From Phylloscopus collybita (taxonomy: Eukaryota; Chordata; Aves; Passeriformes; Phylloscopidae), in NCBI GenBank assembly GCA_027886175.1, contig JAJNNQ010000100.1, forward strand, positions 310,001 through 374,000: 64,000 bases of DNA. Direction: 5' to 3'. A program made the translations under genes and the position numbers. The notes under the pieces were generated by a model. The model had not been told where the DNA came from. It did no database searches and was given only the letters and a program-made list of their open reading frames with translations. Below, one piece after another: positions 47,061 through 58,180 of this stretch (positions are counted from its first letter, which is position 1; each line of letters begins with the position of its first letter).

Positions 47061-49024
47061 GAAGTTTTAAATATAAAATACCAGAATTTAGGATAGAATA
47101 GCTTTGAGACTCAGCTTACCTTCATGCAGCCCTGATAAAGAAGAGGAAATTAAAGAGAATTAAAGAAGAGAAATTTAAGAAATTGAACAAATCCAATAAG
47201 CAAAACAGTCAACAAAGTAAGTGGGTATGAAAAGCACTAGGGAAAATGACTGTGAATTTCCTCATTTGAAAGCACCAGTAGCAGGGAAAGATGCACCACA
47301 TTTTTTTTAAAAAAACCCAACAAAACATACACAAATAAAACCTTATTGTCTCTTTTCAGTTCACAGAAAATTAATTTAGCAAATAAAGTGAAAACTTAAC
47401 AACAGAGGAGCTTTGCTGAGGCAGAGAAAAAGAATCCTGTGATCCAGATGACCAGAGGAGTGTATCAGAGGACAAGTGATCAGGGAACTCTCCCCAGCCC
47501 ATCCCAGTATCAGACACTCTTTCAGAGAACACAAGGGACTGTCCCTGCTCTTACAACAAGCAGAGCAGCTCAGCTCATGAGTATCAAGGCCCAGATCCTT
47601 CATCATCTTGGCCTTGAAAAAGCATCCAGATCCCAGGCTACTGGAAGCACTCTCCATTCAGACATGAATTTGGTCCTGGCATGAACAAAGGCCGTGATTC
47701 CTGAAACAGGAGGTGATGTGATAAAGGCCTGGTGAATTAAGCTTTCAGTGTTCGTGATTTCCAGCCATGAGATGTGAACTCAATCAGTCTCTGTCCAACA
47801 TCCAATTAGCACAATCACCTCAATTCACAAACTACTGAGCAGTTTAACCAGGACTCTGGCTAAAAGTGCTGGAAGATTTCTGTTCTGGTATATTTTGGTT
47901 TCAGTAAAGAGCTCTTAGAGATAAAATTCCTCAGTTCAGCTGCTGAGTCAACCACATCACAGGCCACACTCCAACAGCTCTGGGCCATTTGCAGCTCCAT
48001 CAACATTGTTCTGAATCCAGCTGAATGCAGGGGAAGCAACTCTAATTATCTTCTCTTAAACTTACAGCAAAAGTCACAACGTTCCAGATCATCTCTTTTG
48101 AACTGTTACCTGATCCCCTGAGCATTGGCAGCAGTAGCAAAGGCTGCCAGGTGTAAACACTCCTTAGAATCAGTCACCTCTCACAAAGCCAAAGACCATC
48201 CCAGCATGGCTTTTCTCTCCTTGCCATGGCTGGGAACTTTCAGGGAATACAGTTGTTACAGTTATTGCACCTGAGCATCGGCCATGTCAATTTAATGAGT
48301 CACAGAATGAGCTCTGATGCCTTCACAGGAAGCAATGTGTGTGTCCCTCCTATCTACAGCCAGAACATGAACTTGGCCAATGCAAAACTGAGCCCCCATT
48401 TACTTACTAGAGATATCTGTTCAAAATTAGAACATCAATAACCTAGGAATACAGCTGAGGGAAAGAATGTCACACTTTAGGGTAAGAGCCTTTTTTACTT
48501 TAATCATCACACACAGTAAAGGACAAAGACTCCACAGACAAGCATCTTGCTGCACAGCAAGTTTAAGGATGTGCTGGGGTCCCATTTCCTGATTTTCCCT
48601 ACTTTTTTTCTGTGGCATTGCCAATTCAGTTTGAGGCTTCCTGCTACCATTTCCTACTTCTTAGTTTCATACCTGCATTCAGGCATGGGAGCAGTCCCTA
48701 GGTGCTGGTGAATACACACTTCCCAATGCCTCCCACTGTTCCTTACAGCTCCAGAATCCAAAACATCCTGTGGTTTATTGATCCACCTAACCACACTTTG
48801 CCACCAATCTTTGCATTCTTCCTTACTCATGCATCAGAGGGAAAGTGTGTGACACACTTTCCAACTGACCTGAAGGGTTTTCACACCGTGTAGTCACAAT
48901 TCCCTGACAGCCACTCTTTCTCTTTCAGTTGCATCTGACAGAAAAACATCCAGTATTGCCAGAGTAATTCTGAAGTTCTTGAGCAGACCTGGTGTGGTGG
49001 TGATAAATGTGGTCAGGTCCTGCC
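47061..49024. other. Intron interior, no gene
   Basis: Ordinary AT-moderate DNA. A T/A-run with AAACCCAACAAAAC lies at 47302-47326. No exon recognised. Confidence 0.35.
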
Positions 49025-49188
49025 CAGTGAAGCTGTGGCTGCCCCATCACTGAAATGTCCAAGGCCAGGTTGGTCAGGGCTTGGAGCAACCTGGGATAGC
49101 GAAAGGTGTCCCTGCCCATGGCACAGGGGCTGAACTAGATCCTCTTTAAATGCCCCTTCCAACTTAACCCAGTCTGTGATTCTGTGAC
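49025..49188 (+). mobile_element. CR1 LINE 3' end
   Basis: Follows the avian CR1 3' untranslated end closely: AAGCTGTGGCTGCCCCATC, TCCAAGGCCAGGTTGGTCAG, GGTGTCCCTGCCCATGGCA, CCCCTTCCAACTTAACCC, and the closing GATTCTGTGA tail. The copy is plus-oriented and truncated at its 5' side. Confidence 0.92.
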
Positions 49189-49984
49189 TTCAGAACATAG
49201 TTGCTTCTATCCTGCCCCAAAGAGATCTGCTTGTGGGGGGTGAATGTCTGAGAAAGAACAGTGAGTTACCTGTGGATGCCATGTTTAAGCAGGTGTCAGC
49301 AAGGTCTGCAGGACACCCTGGAGTGAAAATGAATCAGAAAAGACTTCTTAAGAGCAATGCCACCCTAACATGGTTTCAGCCATGGTCAGGAAATCACATC
49401 CTGGGTTATCATGTTTGTGATAAGAACATGGGATCTCATTTCTCTGTTATAATCACCCAGATCTGGATATCCATCTACAGGAGAAAATCAGTCTCTGTAT
49501 GTGAAAACAAGTGTGGATGTGCTTCCTTCTAGCTGAACGGGGCTGCTGGTGCACCAGGTCTAAGCCCTACCTGACCTGGCCTTGCACAGGTTTCCCCAGT
49601 TCTTGCTGGGAGGGATCTTTGACCTCTGCAACCTTTCCTCTGCAGGAATTACTTCCCCCATGAAACTTCCCCAACTGCAGTCTGTACAGCAGGTTGTCTG
49701 AAACTCATTTGTGCACACACTTCATATTTAGAGATGATGATGTGTACAACAGTAGCTCATGCATGCTTTGTGGTAATAAAACAGATCAAGCTTTTAAGTG
49801 ATCTATCTGTGTAAAAGACTAGAATAATTAAAGAAGCCCAAACATTATGGCATTAATTAAATCCTTCAAAGCCCATACAGGCTCTTTCCCTGGGACACTG
49901 AAACAGCAGCTCAGTACCAGGAGTTTTTGTTCAGACTTCAGGTCTTAAAACCACAGGAAAGATGCGACTGTTGCATGAACATAG

Positions 49985-50185
49985 TTAACAACAGAAAAAA
50001 AGAAAAAAAAGAAAAACAAAACAAAACAAAACAAAACCACAAAACACAAAACAAAAACAATCCACAAAAACACCACAGAAAACAAAAAACCCCCAAAACA
50101 ACAAACAAACAAAACAAAACAAAAAACAAACACAAACAAACAAACACACACACAAAAAAAACAACACCAAAAAACCCCACAAACC
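49985..50185. repeat. A-rich (AAAAC)n-like low-complexity tract
   Basis: About 200 bp almost free of G and T on the plus strand, made of AAAAC, ACAAACAAAC and CCCCAAAAC words. Readings in Lys/Asn/Thr or Phe/Cys/Val are artefacts. Confidence 0.93.
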
Positions 50186-53100
50186 AATCCAGAACTCAAA
50201 GTATCAGAATCTGAATGGTCTCAAATCCAAAAGGCAAAAGCCCAAAAGAGTGTAAGGTCAGCAGAATTGGAGGATGACAAAAGCTCCAAAAAGTTTCTTT
50301 TTACCCCAGCAAATAAAAGCTTTCACTAAAACAAATCAGACAGGAGCCACACAAATGGCTTCTTGGCTAGCTTCTCCCAGCTTTGTGTCAGTGGGATGAG
50401 GCCCAGAGCCAGCTCACCAGGACCGTCCTTTTTGGAACAAACGGACAAGATGACAGAACACAGCAGTTATAATATGGTTCCATTTTTCCACCTTATTGAG
50501 AGCACACTGAAAAGTTTCTTCTTGCTTCTTATTAAGAGACAATTTCTGACTCAAGCCCAGCATAGCCAGGTGTACATATCCCACCAGTACCAACAGAATC
50601 TGCCCCAGGTGTGTTTGGCCCAGACCGGGAGGCTGGAGGCTGGAAAACTCATCAGCACAGAGCTCCTTCTCCCACAGGGAGCCCAGCACTGTGACACCTG
50701 GTGAATTCTGATCTCCTTCCACGGGTGACCTCCAGCACTCCAGTTAAGCCTGTGAGCACTCAGCCACAGGGAGGATAAAGGGATGCTGAGATCCTGCATC
50801 CTCTCCTGTGGGACCAGGAGAGGGTGGCACTCATGCTGACACATCCAGGCTCCAGCCACGCCAGGATGCAGACACAGGGCACTCAGCGTCATGGCCTCAG
50901 TGTTATCATTTGTTTCATTCTGTCAGTGCTTAAACTTGTTGATCTTTCAATCATTGTTGTCCTCCCTGTCCTCATCGTGGCTTTCAGGGAGGAAGGCATG
51001 TTTATTACAGGGCAATTGGGAGTGTTCTCAGTAGAGACATTTGTCCAGGGTAGTTCCTGCATCACTGTTCCTGATCAAACAGGATCAGAGAGCTAGGACC
51101 TGGGTTGAAGTGGCCTTCCTGCTCCTGGAATGCTGAAGGCTGAACAGAGGCACATTAGCAGAGCTGTGTACAAACAAATGTATGCCAGCAAATGGGCAGC
51201 AGCAGCAGCTCTGTGTACCATGGGCTGCAGCTGGGGCAAACAGTGCTAAACACAGTTGTACTGAAATGGGAAAAGATAAAACAGTGTTTGTGTTTTCTGA
51301 GGATGGTAAGAAGGCAAACGATGTAAGGAACAGTGCTAAAATGGGTGAGGGTCTGCCCAAGGGAGATCTACAGCAGGACAAGATTTTATATTGACCAACT
51401 TCCATCTTCCTGATATAAAGGAGGATTTTTCAGTATTATCCAGTGCTGAAGTTCTGGAACTGGAAAGCAGTAGTTCCATCCTTCAAACCAAAGCTGTGGG
51501 CGACCTCAAACAGCTGAAGACAGGTCTGCTTTAAATCCATCCAGACCTGACCACTGCAAAACACAGACTCCAGCTAGAAAAATTTGGGGTTTTTTTCTTT
51601 TTAATTTACTTTTAATTGAAGATGTGCCAGGCACTAAAGCTGACCTGTATTTCCACATGATACACTGAAAACAAACAGGCACGAAAGGTCTCTTCCAAAT
51701 ACTGTGTTAATGTTGTGCCCACAACAAGCCCTGCCCAGCAGGCAGTCACCCTCTCTGACACTGTGAGAAGCCCTTTAGGCACCCCAAAGAACAGCAGGGC
51801 CTGCCCAAGTCCTCCTGCAAGGTCCCAGGTACTGCCAGGGGTGCCCAGGAGCTGCTCTCACTCTGTAGTAACACACAGATAGAAATGGAGACCTGCACCT
51901 TTAAAGTTCTTCAGCATTAAATCAGTGATGCAGAGCGGCAATAATAGCAAGCTATTCTGCTGACATGAATCCTGGAGATACAGACCCAAACCAGCAAAGC
52001 TGATTAGTAGTGTGGGAGCTCCTTGCATGCTCCTCCAAAACACAATTAAAAGAGTTTTATTCTGAGTAACAAGAGGGTTAGAGGGTCAGAAGAGTTTCCA
52101 TTTCAAAAGGCAGCAGGATACAAGCTAGCAGGAAGAAGAAAGAAAATTGCCCAGATTTTGTGCTAGAAATATGGGGGTATTTAAGCAGCTGGGCTTCAAC
52201 TTCTCACCAAAATTTTATCCCACCATTCCTAAGGAAAATAGGAAAATCAGTACATAAACAAACTTTTTTTAATATTGTGATGGTAAAAACCCTGCTTCAA
52301 CCTGCAGCAAGTACAGGTTCTTTCACCTTGCTTCAACTTTGGCTTCCTCATCGAGTCTTGCAAAGAACCAATAAAAATCCTTATAACTTTCTCCATTTTA
52401 AAGTTTATTACTATTAAAACAGGAAAAATACTTTTAAATTGTGGAGAACCCTCCAGTAAACAGTCTCTCATCCAGCACTGGCTTTCAAGAGCTAAAAATG
52501 AAATCTCCCAAAAATACAGAGATATTGTCCAGTGTCTAGCAGTCTGCACCTTGTTCCACAGTTCTTTCTGTGGCCCAGTCTGGTTGCAGTCAGCTGCCTT
52601 CCTGCAGGCTCCATGGAAGATTGCTTTTAGATCTTCTATCTACATATTTTAACTGAATCAATCAAGTCAACTGAATCACTTCTATGAAATGAATGCTGCA
52701 GAGATGACAAAAACTGTGTAGATTTCCTGGGCTAGAGCCTAGAGGAGCAGAGCTGTTGGATTTCACAGAAACCAGCCAATACCAAGTAATAACTGAAAAA
52801 TCTTAAACATCAGTGAAAGCAGCGTGGAAGGTGACTTCATCTAAATCTGAATGGTGAACAAATCTCGCATTGTTGGCCTGATTTGAGATTTCCAGAAGTT
52901 ACTGGGCTTTCGTCAGATCAGCATGACTTTGTCTCCAGCTTTCTGAGGACACAGGAAATGGGAGATCTTTCCTCAAATGCTGCCAAAGCAACAGGCTGCT
53001 CCCTCATTCCTGGCTTTTCTGCTAACATAAAGGTAGCAGCAGAGAAGTGATTTACTCCATAGGTTCTCTAGATACACCCAGACAAATACAACAACCCTTT

Positions 53101-53445
53101 TCTGAATAAATCAAATTCCAAATATTTGTTGTATTATAGGAACCCAAAGAAATACTATTTTTATATTTAAAAAAAATTAAAAATTCTAAGATGAAGCAGA
53201 TTCCAAGTTTGTGGGGGAAAAGCCAAACTGAGTTGGAATCTTACATTCAAGCTTTTCTGTTTATTCCCTCTCCTGACCCCAGAGGCCATGGAAAAGCCTT
53301 AGGAGCACAACTTGAAGGATGCTCATGTGCTTTTATAGTCAGTAAAAATAGTTTTGTACATAATTAAGCCTTCTCTGCTTTATGAAAAGCCTTTTTCTTC
53401 ATAAGGAAAATATAGCCTAGATAATAGTAATTAGACCTGTCCATG
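50186..53445. other. Intron interior, no gene
   Basis: No supported exon or repeat family. AT-rich patches near 52240-52440 and 53100-53180 may hold minor elements. Confidence 0.35.
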
Positions 53446-53446
53446 A

Positions 53447-53510
<64 letters not shown>

Positions 53511-53522
53511 AAAAAAAAAAAA
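53446..53522. repeat. 77-bp poly(A) run
   Basis: Seventy-seven bases, all A apart from single G at 53466 and 53498. No retrotransposed gene body precedes it that I can recognise; its length is prone to sequencing and assembly error. Confidence 0.97.
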
Positions 53523-55269
53523 GGACAACTATTACAATGGCTGTAGAAAATCCTGCATATCTCCAGATTAGGAACAATAGGACAATTCAGCGTCAGGCAG
53601 TGCTGAATTTTCTAATCAGATAAAACCTTAAGCAGTAATTGCATCATTGCAATTTGTTCATTTTGGAGCAGGAAGGTGAAACCTGGGATATGCTTGCACG
53701 GAAAAAAGAGGTTTTATTTTTCCTTTTTATGACAACATTAAAGAATTGTCTTTGTTCCTAAACTCCTCAATCTATATACACAGTCAAAACTACAAATGAG
53801 TAATTCCATATGCTTACATATATAATATTATATAGAAGGTATCTTATTGCTTTCTGTACTGTATCTATTTAATGCACATTATTCTATTGCAGAACTTTAT
53901 ATTGAGTAATTTTTATATCATAGCCTTATCTGGTCCTGTGCTGTTTAGGATTAGCACTGCAAATATTCTAAAAGCCAAAGCTGTCAGTGAGAGTTCAATG
54001 CCCTTACCCTTGGTTTATAAACAAATGTTAATAAATTGAACACATCAATGCAGCATTAATTGCTCATCTCACTCTGCACCAAATCACACTCTTGTTCCTG
54101 CAGCCAGGAACAGTTTCCTCCCTGGATTTGGATGTGTCAGGTCTAAATGCTCGTCTTTTTTGAGAAAACAACAGAATTTTAACTGGGCTTCAGAACTCCA
54201 GTTTTTGTCTGCATTATGATTAGACATTAGTGGTAGTGAGACTTCAAGCACTGTATTACTGTTGGTGCTTCCATGTGACTGGGAACATTCTGAACCTGGG
54301 GACACAGGGGCATTGTGAGTTATGGGCCTCCTGCCCAAGCCTGCAGACTTTTCCCCTCTCTTGCACACAACTGTCCCCACGTCTGGCCCAAGGGTTTGGT
54401 TGCTCTCTACAGAACCACGTCCTACTCCCGAATCTAGCTTCTAGACATTTCTACAATGTGCTTCAGGGCAGTTTTTACTGCTCTGTAAAGTATCTCACAT
54501 TCACAGTGACTGAGGGATGCTGACTCAGAGAAAACCAGTAGTGTTTGCCACAATGTAATCCTGTAGGGAGAATACTGCTTGGCCTAAATATTAGTTTTAT
54601 ATATATTACATGTATTATTTTACGTATATTGTTAAATATCACTTCATGTAATTCTTCCTCAAAATGCAGAACACATAAATCTATGTGCTGTTCTTTAAAG
54701 AACTGGCCTCCTAAAGCAAAGTTCCCTGCCAGTAACATCTATAAGCCTGTATCCACACTACAAAACTGTGACATTCTCAGCTGAGGCTCCAAACCCCCAT
54801 CACCGTGTCCTTTTCCTGAGTCTCTCAGCCCACCAAACCCACATATTCTGCTGCTTCCTGGTGCCAGAGAGACCTGTCACATGCAGTGCCAGAGCACAGC
54901 TGAGCTCCAGTGTCAGCCTTTGTTCCTGATTCCTCAGAATTCCTTAGCCGAAGTGAGGTGACCCAGGGTTTTTGTACTTAATTTCACAGAGCCTTCCCCT
55001 ACCTCCTGCTCTGTGGCCTGCAACGATTGCTTTTCACACACTTCCTTCCTCAGCCTGGCCCCTGGGAAAGAACAAGAGGCAAAATGTTTACAAGAGACAG
55101 ACCGGTCACACTGCACCCTGCTGAGGGTTTGGTTGTGGCATTTCTGCTCCCAGTCTAACCAACATCAAAGAGCTGTAGAAGTTTCCATTTTTAATCATCC
55201 CAAATCAGCTTGTTTTCAGCCCAGCTAGTTGAGACCCCCTCATCCAGAGGATGTCAGTAGGGCAACGTG
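53523..55269. other. Intron segment, possible minor conserved element
   Basis: AT-rich ordered DNA near 53700-54070 (TATAATATTATATAG, TTATAAACAAATGTTAATAA, GCAGCATTAATTGCTC) could be conserved; the rest shows nothing recognisable. Confidence 0.3.
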
Positions 55270-55782
55270 CTGGTTTTCACCCAGAGAGCAGAGCCCGTGA
55301 TAAATAACACTCAGAGCTCTGCGAGGATGAGTGTCCTCTACAGCTCACAGCCCACAGGCTTCATTATTGTATCGCCCATAATTCAATTCACCCTTCCTAA
55401 AAGGTCTCTTGCTGCACCCAACCCCCACCTCTGAAAACACGTCCCACTAATAATTCCCGATTAATGCCGTCAATTACCAACTCTCCCCCAGCCCCTCTCC
55501 ATCCCCTGATTGGGTTGGAATGAAAGGGAAGCAGCATCTAACCGGGGAGGAATAGAAGTAGGGTAAAATAGCAATAAAAAGTAATTACATAAAAATGCTA
55601 AACATATTACATCTGTTAGTTTGCTGAGCCCAGTGGGCTTGACAATTCCAGATTTTTGCCTTTGTCCGTGCTCAGACAGACAAGAATAAGAGAAACCGGG
55701 AAAGGATCTTTCAATAAGATTATTAAATCAGTGCATGAAAAATAAGTCGTCATTACATTGCAAAAGGGAGAGAGAAACTCAC
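55270..55782. promoter_or_regulatory. Candidate conserved element directly downstream of an exon
   Basis: Enhancer-like texture with CGTGATAAATAACACTC, CATTATTGTATCGCCC, CATAATTCAATTCACCC, CCCGATTAATGCCGTC, AAAAAGTAATTACATAAAA and TAAGTCGTCATTACATTGC. Retained CpGs are frequent. It runs right up to the exon's donor at 55782, so splicing signals and the element may share constraint. Confidence 0.45.
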
Positions 55783-55866
55783 TGAAATGTCTTTCTGCAG
55801 CTTTGCCTTTGTGATCTGCAAGGTGCTGTGCTCCTGCTTACACTCTGTTGCCCTGGCAACATACTC
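55783..55866 (-). CDS. PMFBP1: Coiled-coil exon, PMFBP1-like (28 codons)
   Basis: An 84-bp phase-0 exon. The acceptor (AATCTTTATTTTACAG above 55866) and donor (ATTTCA then GTGAGT below 55783) both match consensus well. It reads EYVARATECKQEHSTLQITK then AKLQKDIS, a regular heptad coil of charged residues. Its phase-0 end joins directly to LDAQEQR of the exon at 15798, some 40 kb away, keeping an uninterrupted coil. It is embedded in enhancer-like non-coding sequence on both sides, unusual for an exon of a structural protein. Confidence 0.75.
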
Positions 55867-56130
55867 CTGTAAAATAAAGATTATTAAAGCGCATATGATT
55901 ATTTGGCCGCACAGTGAATGAGGCAGCCGCTTCTGAAATTCCTTATCAGAGAAATTCAATTTTAGGCCAAATTGTGTTTTCACTGCCTCTCAGCTTCTCC
56001 CTCCCCCCCTGCAATACCAATAAAACCATCATCTCCCCAGCTGTACATGATATTTTGTCACTAACTCTTTCACGCCTTTCCTTTCCCATTCCAGGTTTTA
56101 TTTTTACTCTGTCAAAGGAGAATGCTCTCC
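55867..56130. promoter_or_regulatory. Candidate conserved element upstream of the exon
   Basis: AT-rich and CpG-retaining: AAAGATTATTAAAGCGCATA, GATTATTTGGCCGCAC, TTCAATTTTAGGCC. It includes the exon's acceptor tract. Probably the same conserved block as 55270-55782. Confidence 0.4.
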
Positions 56131-56344
56131 CCAATTTGTAGACTTTTATACCTTACAGGTTTTTTTCTGTCAGCTGCAGCCTTTTCTCCCCTGCAGCAGC
56201 CAGCAGCCCCCTCGCCCACTGTGGCAGCAGGAAGGGACTTTCCCCTCCAGCCCAGACCGGGGGCCGCGGCCACAACGCAGCGGGGAGCTCTGGAAGGTGA
56301 GGGATGAGCACGGAGGGGTCACGACACACAGCTACCCCTCACAC

Positions 56345-56399
56345 CTTGTGGAACCTCATCTGCCCTGGGGCTTCCGTGGCCTCTGCTCGCAGCTCATCC
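56345..56399 (-). CDS. PMFBP1: Possible upstream exon of the coiled-coil gene (55 bp)
   Basis: After acceptor CAGCTCCCCAG above 56399, one base then 18 codons read DELRAEATEAPGQMRFHK and stop at a donor AAG then GTGTGA below 56345. The end is phase 0 and continues into EYVARATECK of the exon at 55866. A slightly better donor two bases on (GTGAGG) would break the frame. The first half suits a coil; the second contains Pro and Gly. It lies 60 bp left of the CpG island, so it may be a second exon with the first exon inside the island. Confidence 0.4.
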
Positions 56400-56679
56400 C
56401 TGGGGAGCTGCTGCCCAGCCCACGGAGGTCCCGACCAGGTCTTTAGGGTGCCAGTTCTATGGATCACAGCTCCCCCCGGCCCCGCTGAGGCGCTCCCTGC
56501 GTGACAGACAGCCCCTGCCAGCGCTGCCAGCGCGCCTGAAGCTCAGCGCTGCCTCCGCTGCCCGATGTCACCGCCACCGCCACAGCCCGGAGCGCGGCCC
56601 CGTGCACCGGCACCTGTCCCAGCGCAGCGCTGTGGCTGTGCCCTGCGCCCGTCACGGCTGCGCCCGCACACGGGAGGCG

Positions 56680-57108
56680 CTCGGGCACGGCCCCACACGG
56701 TCACACAGCGGCCCGGGGCTCGGGCACGGCCCCACACGGTCACACACCGGCCCGGGGCTCGGGCACGGCCACACACAGTCACACACCGGCCCGGGGCTCG
56801 GGCACGGCCCCACACGGTCACACACCGGCCCGGGGCTCGGGCACGGCCCCACACGGTCACACACCGGCCCGGGGCTCGGGCACGGCCACACACAGTCACA
56901 CACCGGCCCGGGGCTCGGGCACGGCCCCACACGGTCACACACCGGCCCGGGGCTCGGGCACGGCCCCACACGGTCACACACCGGCCCGGGGCTCGGGCAC
57001 GGCCCCACACAGTCACACAGCGGCCCGGGGCTCGGGCACGGCCCCACACGGTCACACAGCGGCCCGGGGCTCGGGCACGGCCCCACACGGTCACACACCG
57101 CCCGCCAG
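56680..57108. repeat. 39-bp minisatellite, 11 copies
   Basis: The word CTCGGGCACGGC starts at 56680 and then every 39 bases to 57070, eleven times. Units differ at single sites (CACACGG or CACACAG; CACACACC or CACACAGC). Because 39 is 13 codons, every frame stays open, producing false reading frames of over 200 residues on both strands. Confidence 0.96.
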
Positions 57109-57146
57109 TCCCGGTGCGAGGGGACCGCGAGCGGGGCCGCCGCGGC

Positions 57147-57162
57147 GCACCAGGGGGCGCTG
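57147..57162 (+). promoter_or_regulatory. CTCF-like motif
   Basis: GCACCAGGGGGCGCTG matches the CTCF core (CCASYAGRGGGCRC) except at its first base. It lies in the short unique segment between two minisatellites. Confidence 0.6.
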
Positions 57163-57246
57163 CCGCCCCGCCGCGCGCCGCAGGGCGGTCCCGGAGCGCG
57201 CGGGGAGCTCGCGCCGGGCGGGGCGGCTGAGGGGCGGCGCGGGGGC

Positions 57247-57580
57247 AGCCCTGAGGGGACACCGGGTGTGGGGGACAGCCCTGAGGGGACAGCCCTGAGG
57301 GGACACCTGGTGTGGGGGGCAGCCCCGCGGGGACAGCCCTGAGGGGACGCCTGGTGTGGGGGGCAGCCCTGAGGGGACAGCCCTGAGGGGACACCGGGTG
57401 TGGGGGACAGCCCTGAGGGGACAGCCCTGAGGGGACACCTGGTGTGGGGGACAGCCCCGCGGGGGCAGCCCTGAGGGGACACCTGGTGTGGGGGACAGCC
57501 TCGCGGGGACAGCCCTGAGGGGACACCTGGTGTGGGGGGCAGCCCTGAGGGGACACCTGGTGTGCGGGGGGCACCTCCTC
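57247..57580. repeat. 44-bp higher-order minisatellite (14+30 bp)
   Basis: The landmark ACCTGGTGTG or a one-base variant lies at 57261, 57305, 57349, 57393, 57437, 57481 and 57525, exactly 44 bp apart, and once more 30 bp later at 57555. Each unit is a 14-bp CAGCCCTGAGGGGA block plus a 30-bp block starting with the same 14-mer. In several units the first block is the variant CAGCCCCGCGGGGA. Confidence 0.95.
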
Positions 57581-57689
57581 TGCGGGGCTCCCCCGCTGCG
57601 GGGGTTTCTGCACGGGGACACCTCTGCGGCCAGAGCGGGGCTGGCTCCGCTCCCGGCCCGGCCCGGGCTGCGGCCCCCTGAATAGTCCG

Positions 57690-58180
57690 GCGGCCTTTAG
57701 TGGCTCTTCTTGCCCCTCTACAGTTTAATTAAAAGACAACGGCCCAGTTTTGGCCGTGGGGCTCAGCTGGGAATTAAAAATAAGACAGTGCATCGCCGAA
57801 CCACAGCCCAGGTCCGCCCGCACAGCGGGCAGGGTGGTCCCAGGTGTCCACTTGCCCGTCCCCTGCACGCTGGGACTGAGGTCTGAGTTGAGGTAAATGA
57901 GCCCCGTTCACCAGGCACAAGGGATTCTGCTTCTTCAGGTAGCATTAAAAAACTACACAGACTCCAGAAAGGAAATGAAATTGCTTCTTTTAATATTAAA
58001 CTTGTAATTGTTCCTATTTTTCCTCGATATTTGATGACAGTGAAGCAAAGCGACTGACAGCCTTTGTGCAACTCTTCGAGGGCGACCGCAGTGCGGCGAG
58101 GAGGAGTGAAGATTTCTGAAGGCAGAATGGTGAAGATGAAAGAGAGCCTCAGAACTAACATGTGTGCTTTATTTTTTAAA
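57690..58180. promoter_or_regulatory. Candidate conserved non-coding element
   Basis: From CTACAGTTTAATTAAAAGAC (57717) through CTTTTAATATTAAACTTG and TTCCTCGATATTTGATGAC to GCGAGGAGGAGTGAAG. It retains CpGs away from the island (AAAGCGACTGAC, TTCGAGGGCGACCGC). A minus open frame of 146 codons (57763-58203) covers it but matches nothing I know. Confidence 0.38.

Larger units (their letters stand above)
46..56399 (-). other. PMFBP1: Gene span: coiled-coil protein gene, PMFBP1-like, partial
   Basis: Eight well-supported and two tentative exons lie on the minus strand and encode one Gln/Glu/Lys/Leu-rich coiled coil. From 55866 down to 157 every junction keeps frame: phase 0 at most borders and phase 1 between 15654 and 2681. 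The part in view encodes roughly 400 residues, and the 3' end leaves the window on the left. PMFBP1 is known as a testis coiled-coil protein of the sperm head-tail coupling apparatus, acting with SUN5 and SPATA6. The match rests on remembered similarity of peptides such as ALREDELVVCKVE and AFLKEELSK, so another long coiled-coil protein is possible. The gene is very uneven: introns of 77-640 bp at the 3' end, then about 13 kb and 40 kb. The CpG island at 56.5-57.7 kb is the nearest promoter candidate. Confidence 0.55.
56400..57660. promoter_or_regulatory. CpG island, likely promoter region of the gene
   Basis: Very GC- and CpG-rich. The unique core is 57109-57246; both sides are minisatellite. 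It lies just upstream of the most 5' exons found on the minus strand, so it is the best promoter candidate for the coiled-coil gene. A minus frame at 56480-56570 ending in AELQARWQRWQ could be first-exon coding, but no donor supports it. No TATA box was seen. Confidence 0.5.

Noticed and set aside
49927..50214. Lys/Asn/Thr-rich plus frame and Phe/Cys/Val-rich minus frames resembling membrane peptides
   Set aside because: Low-complexity A/C tract; no gene-like sequence outside it.
56543..57613. Open frames of 220-356 codons on both strands
   Set aside because: They come from the 39-bp minisatellite (13 codons, so no frame closes) and the GC-rich 44-bp array; the peptides are tandem Arg/Pro/Gly repeats.
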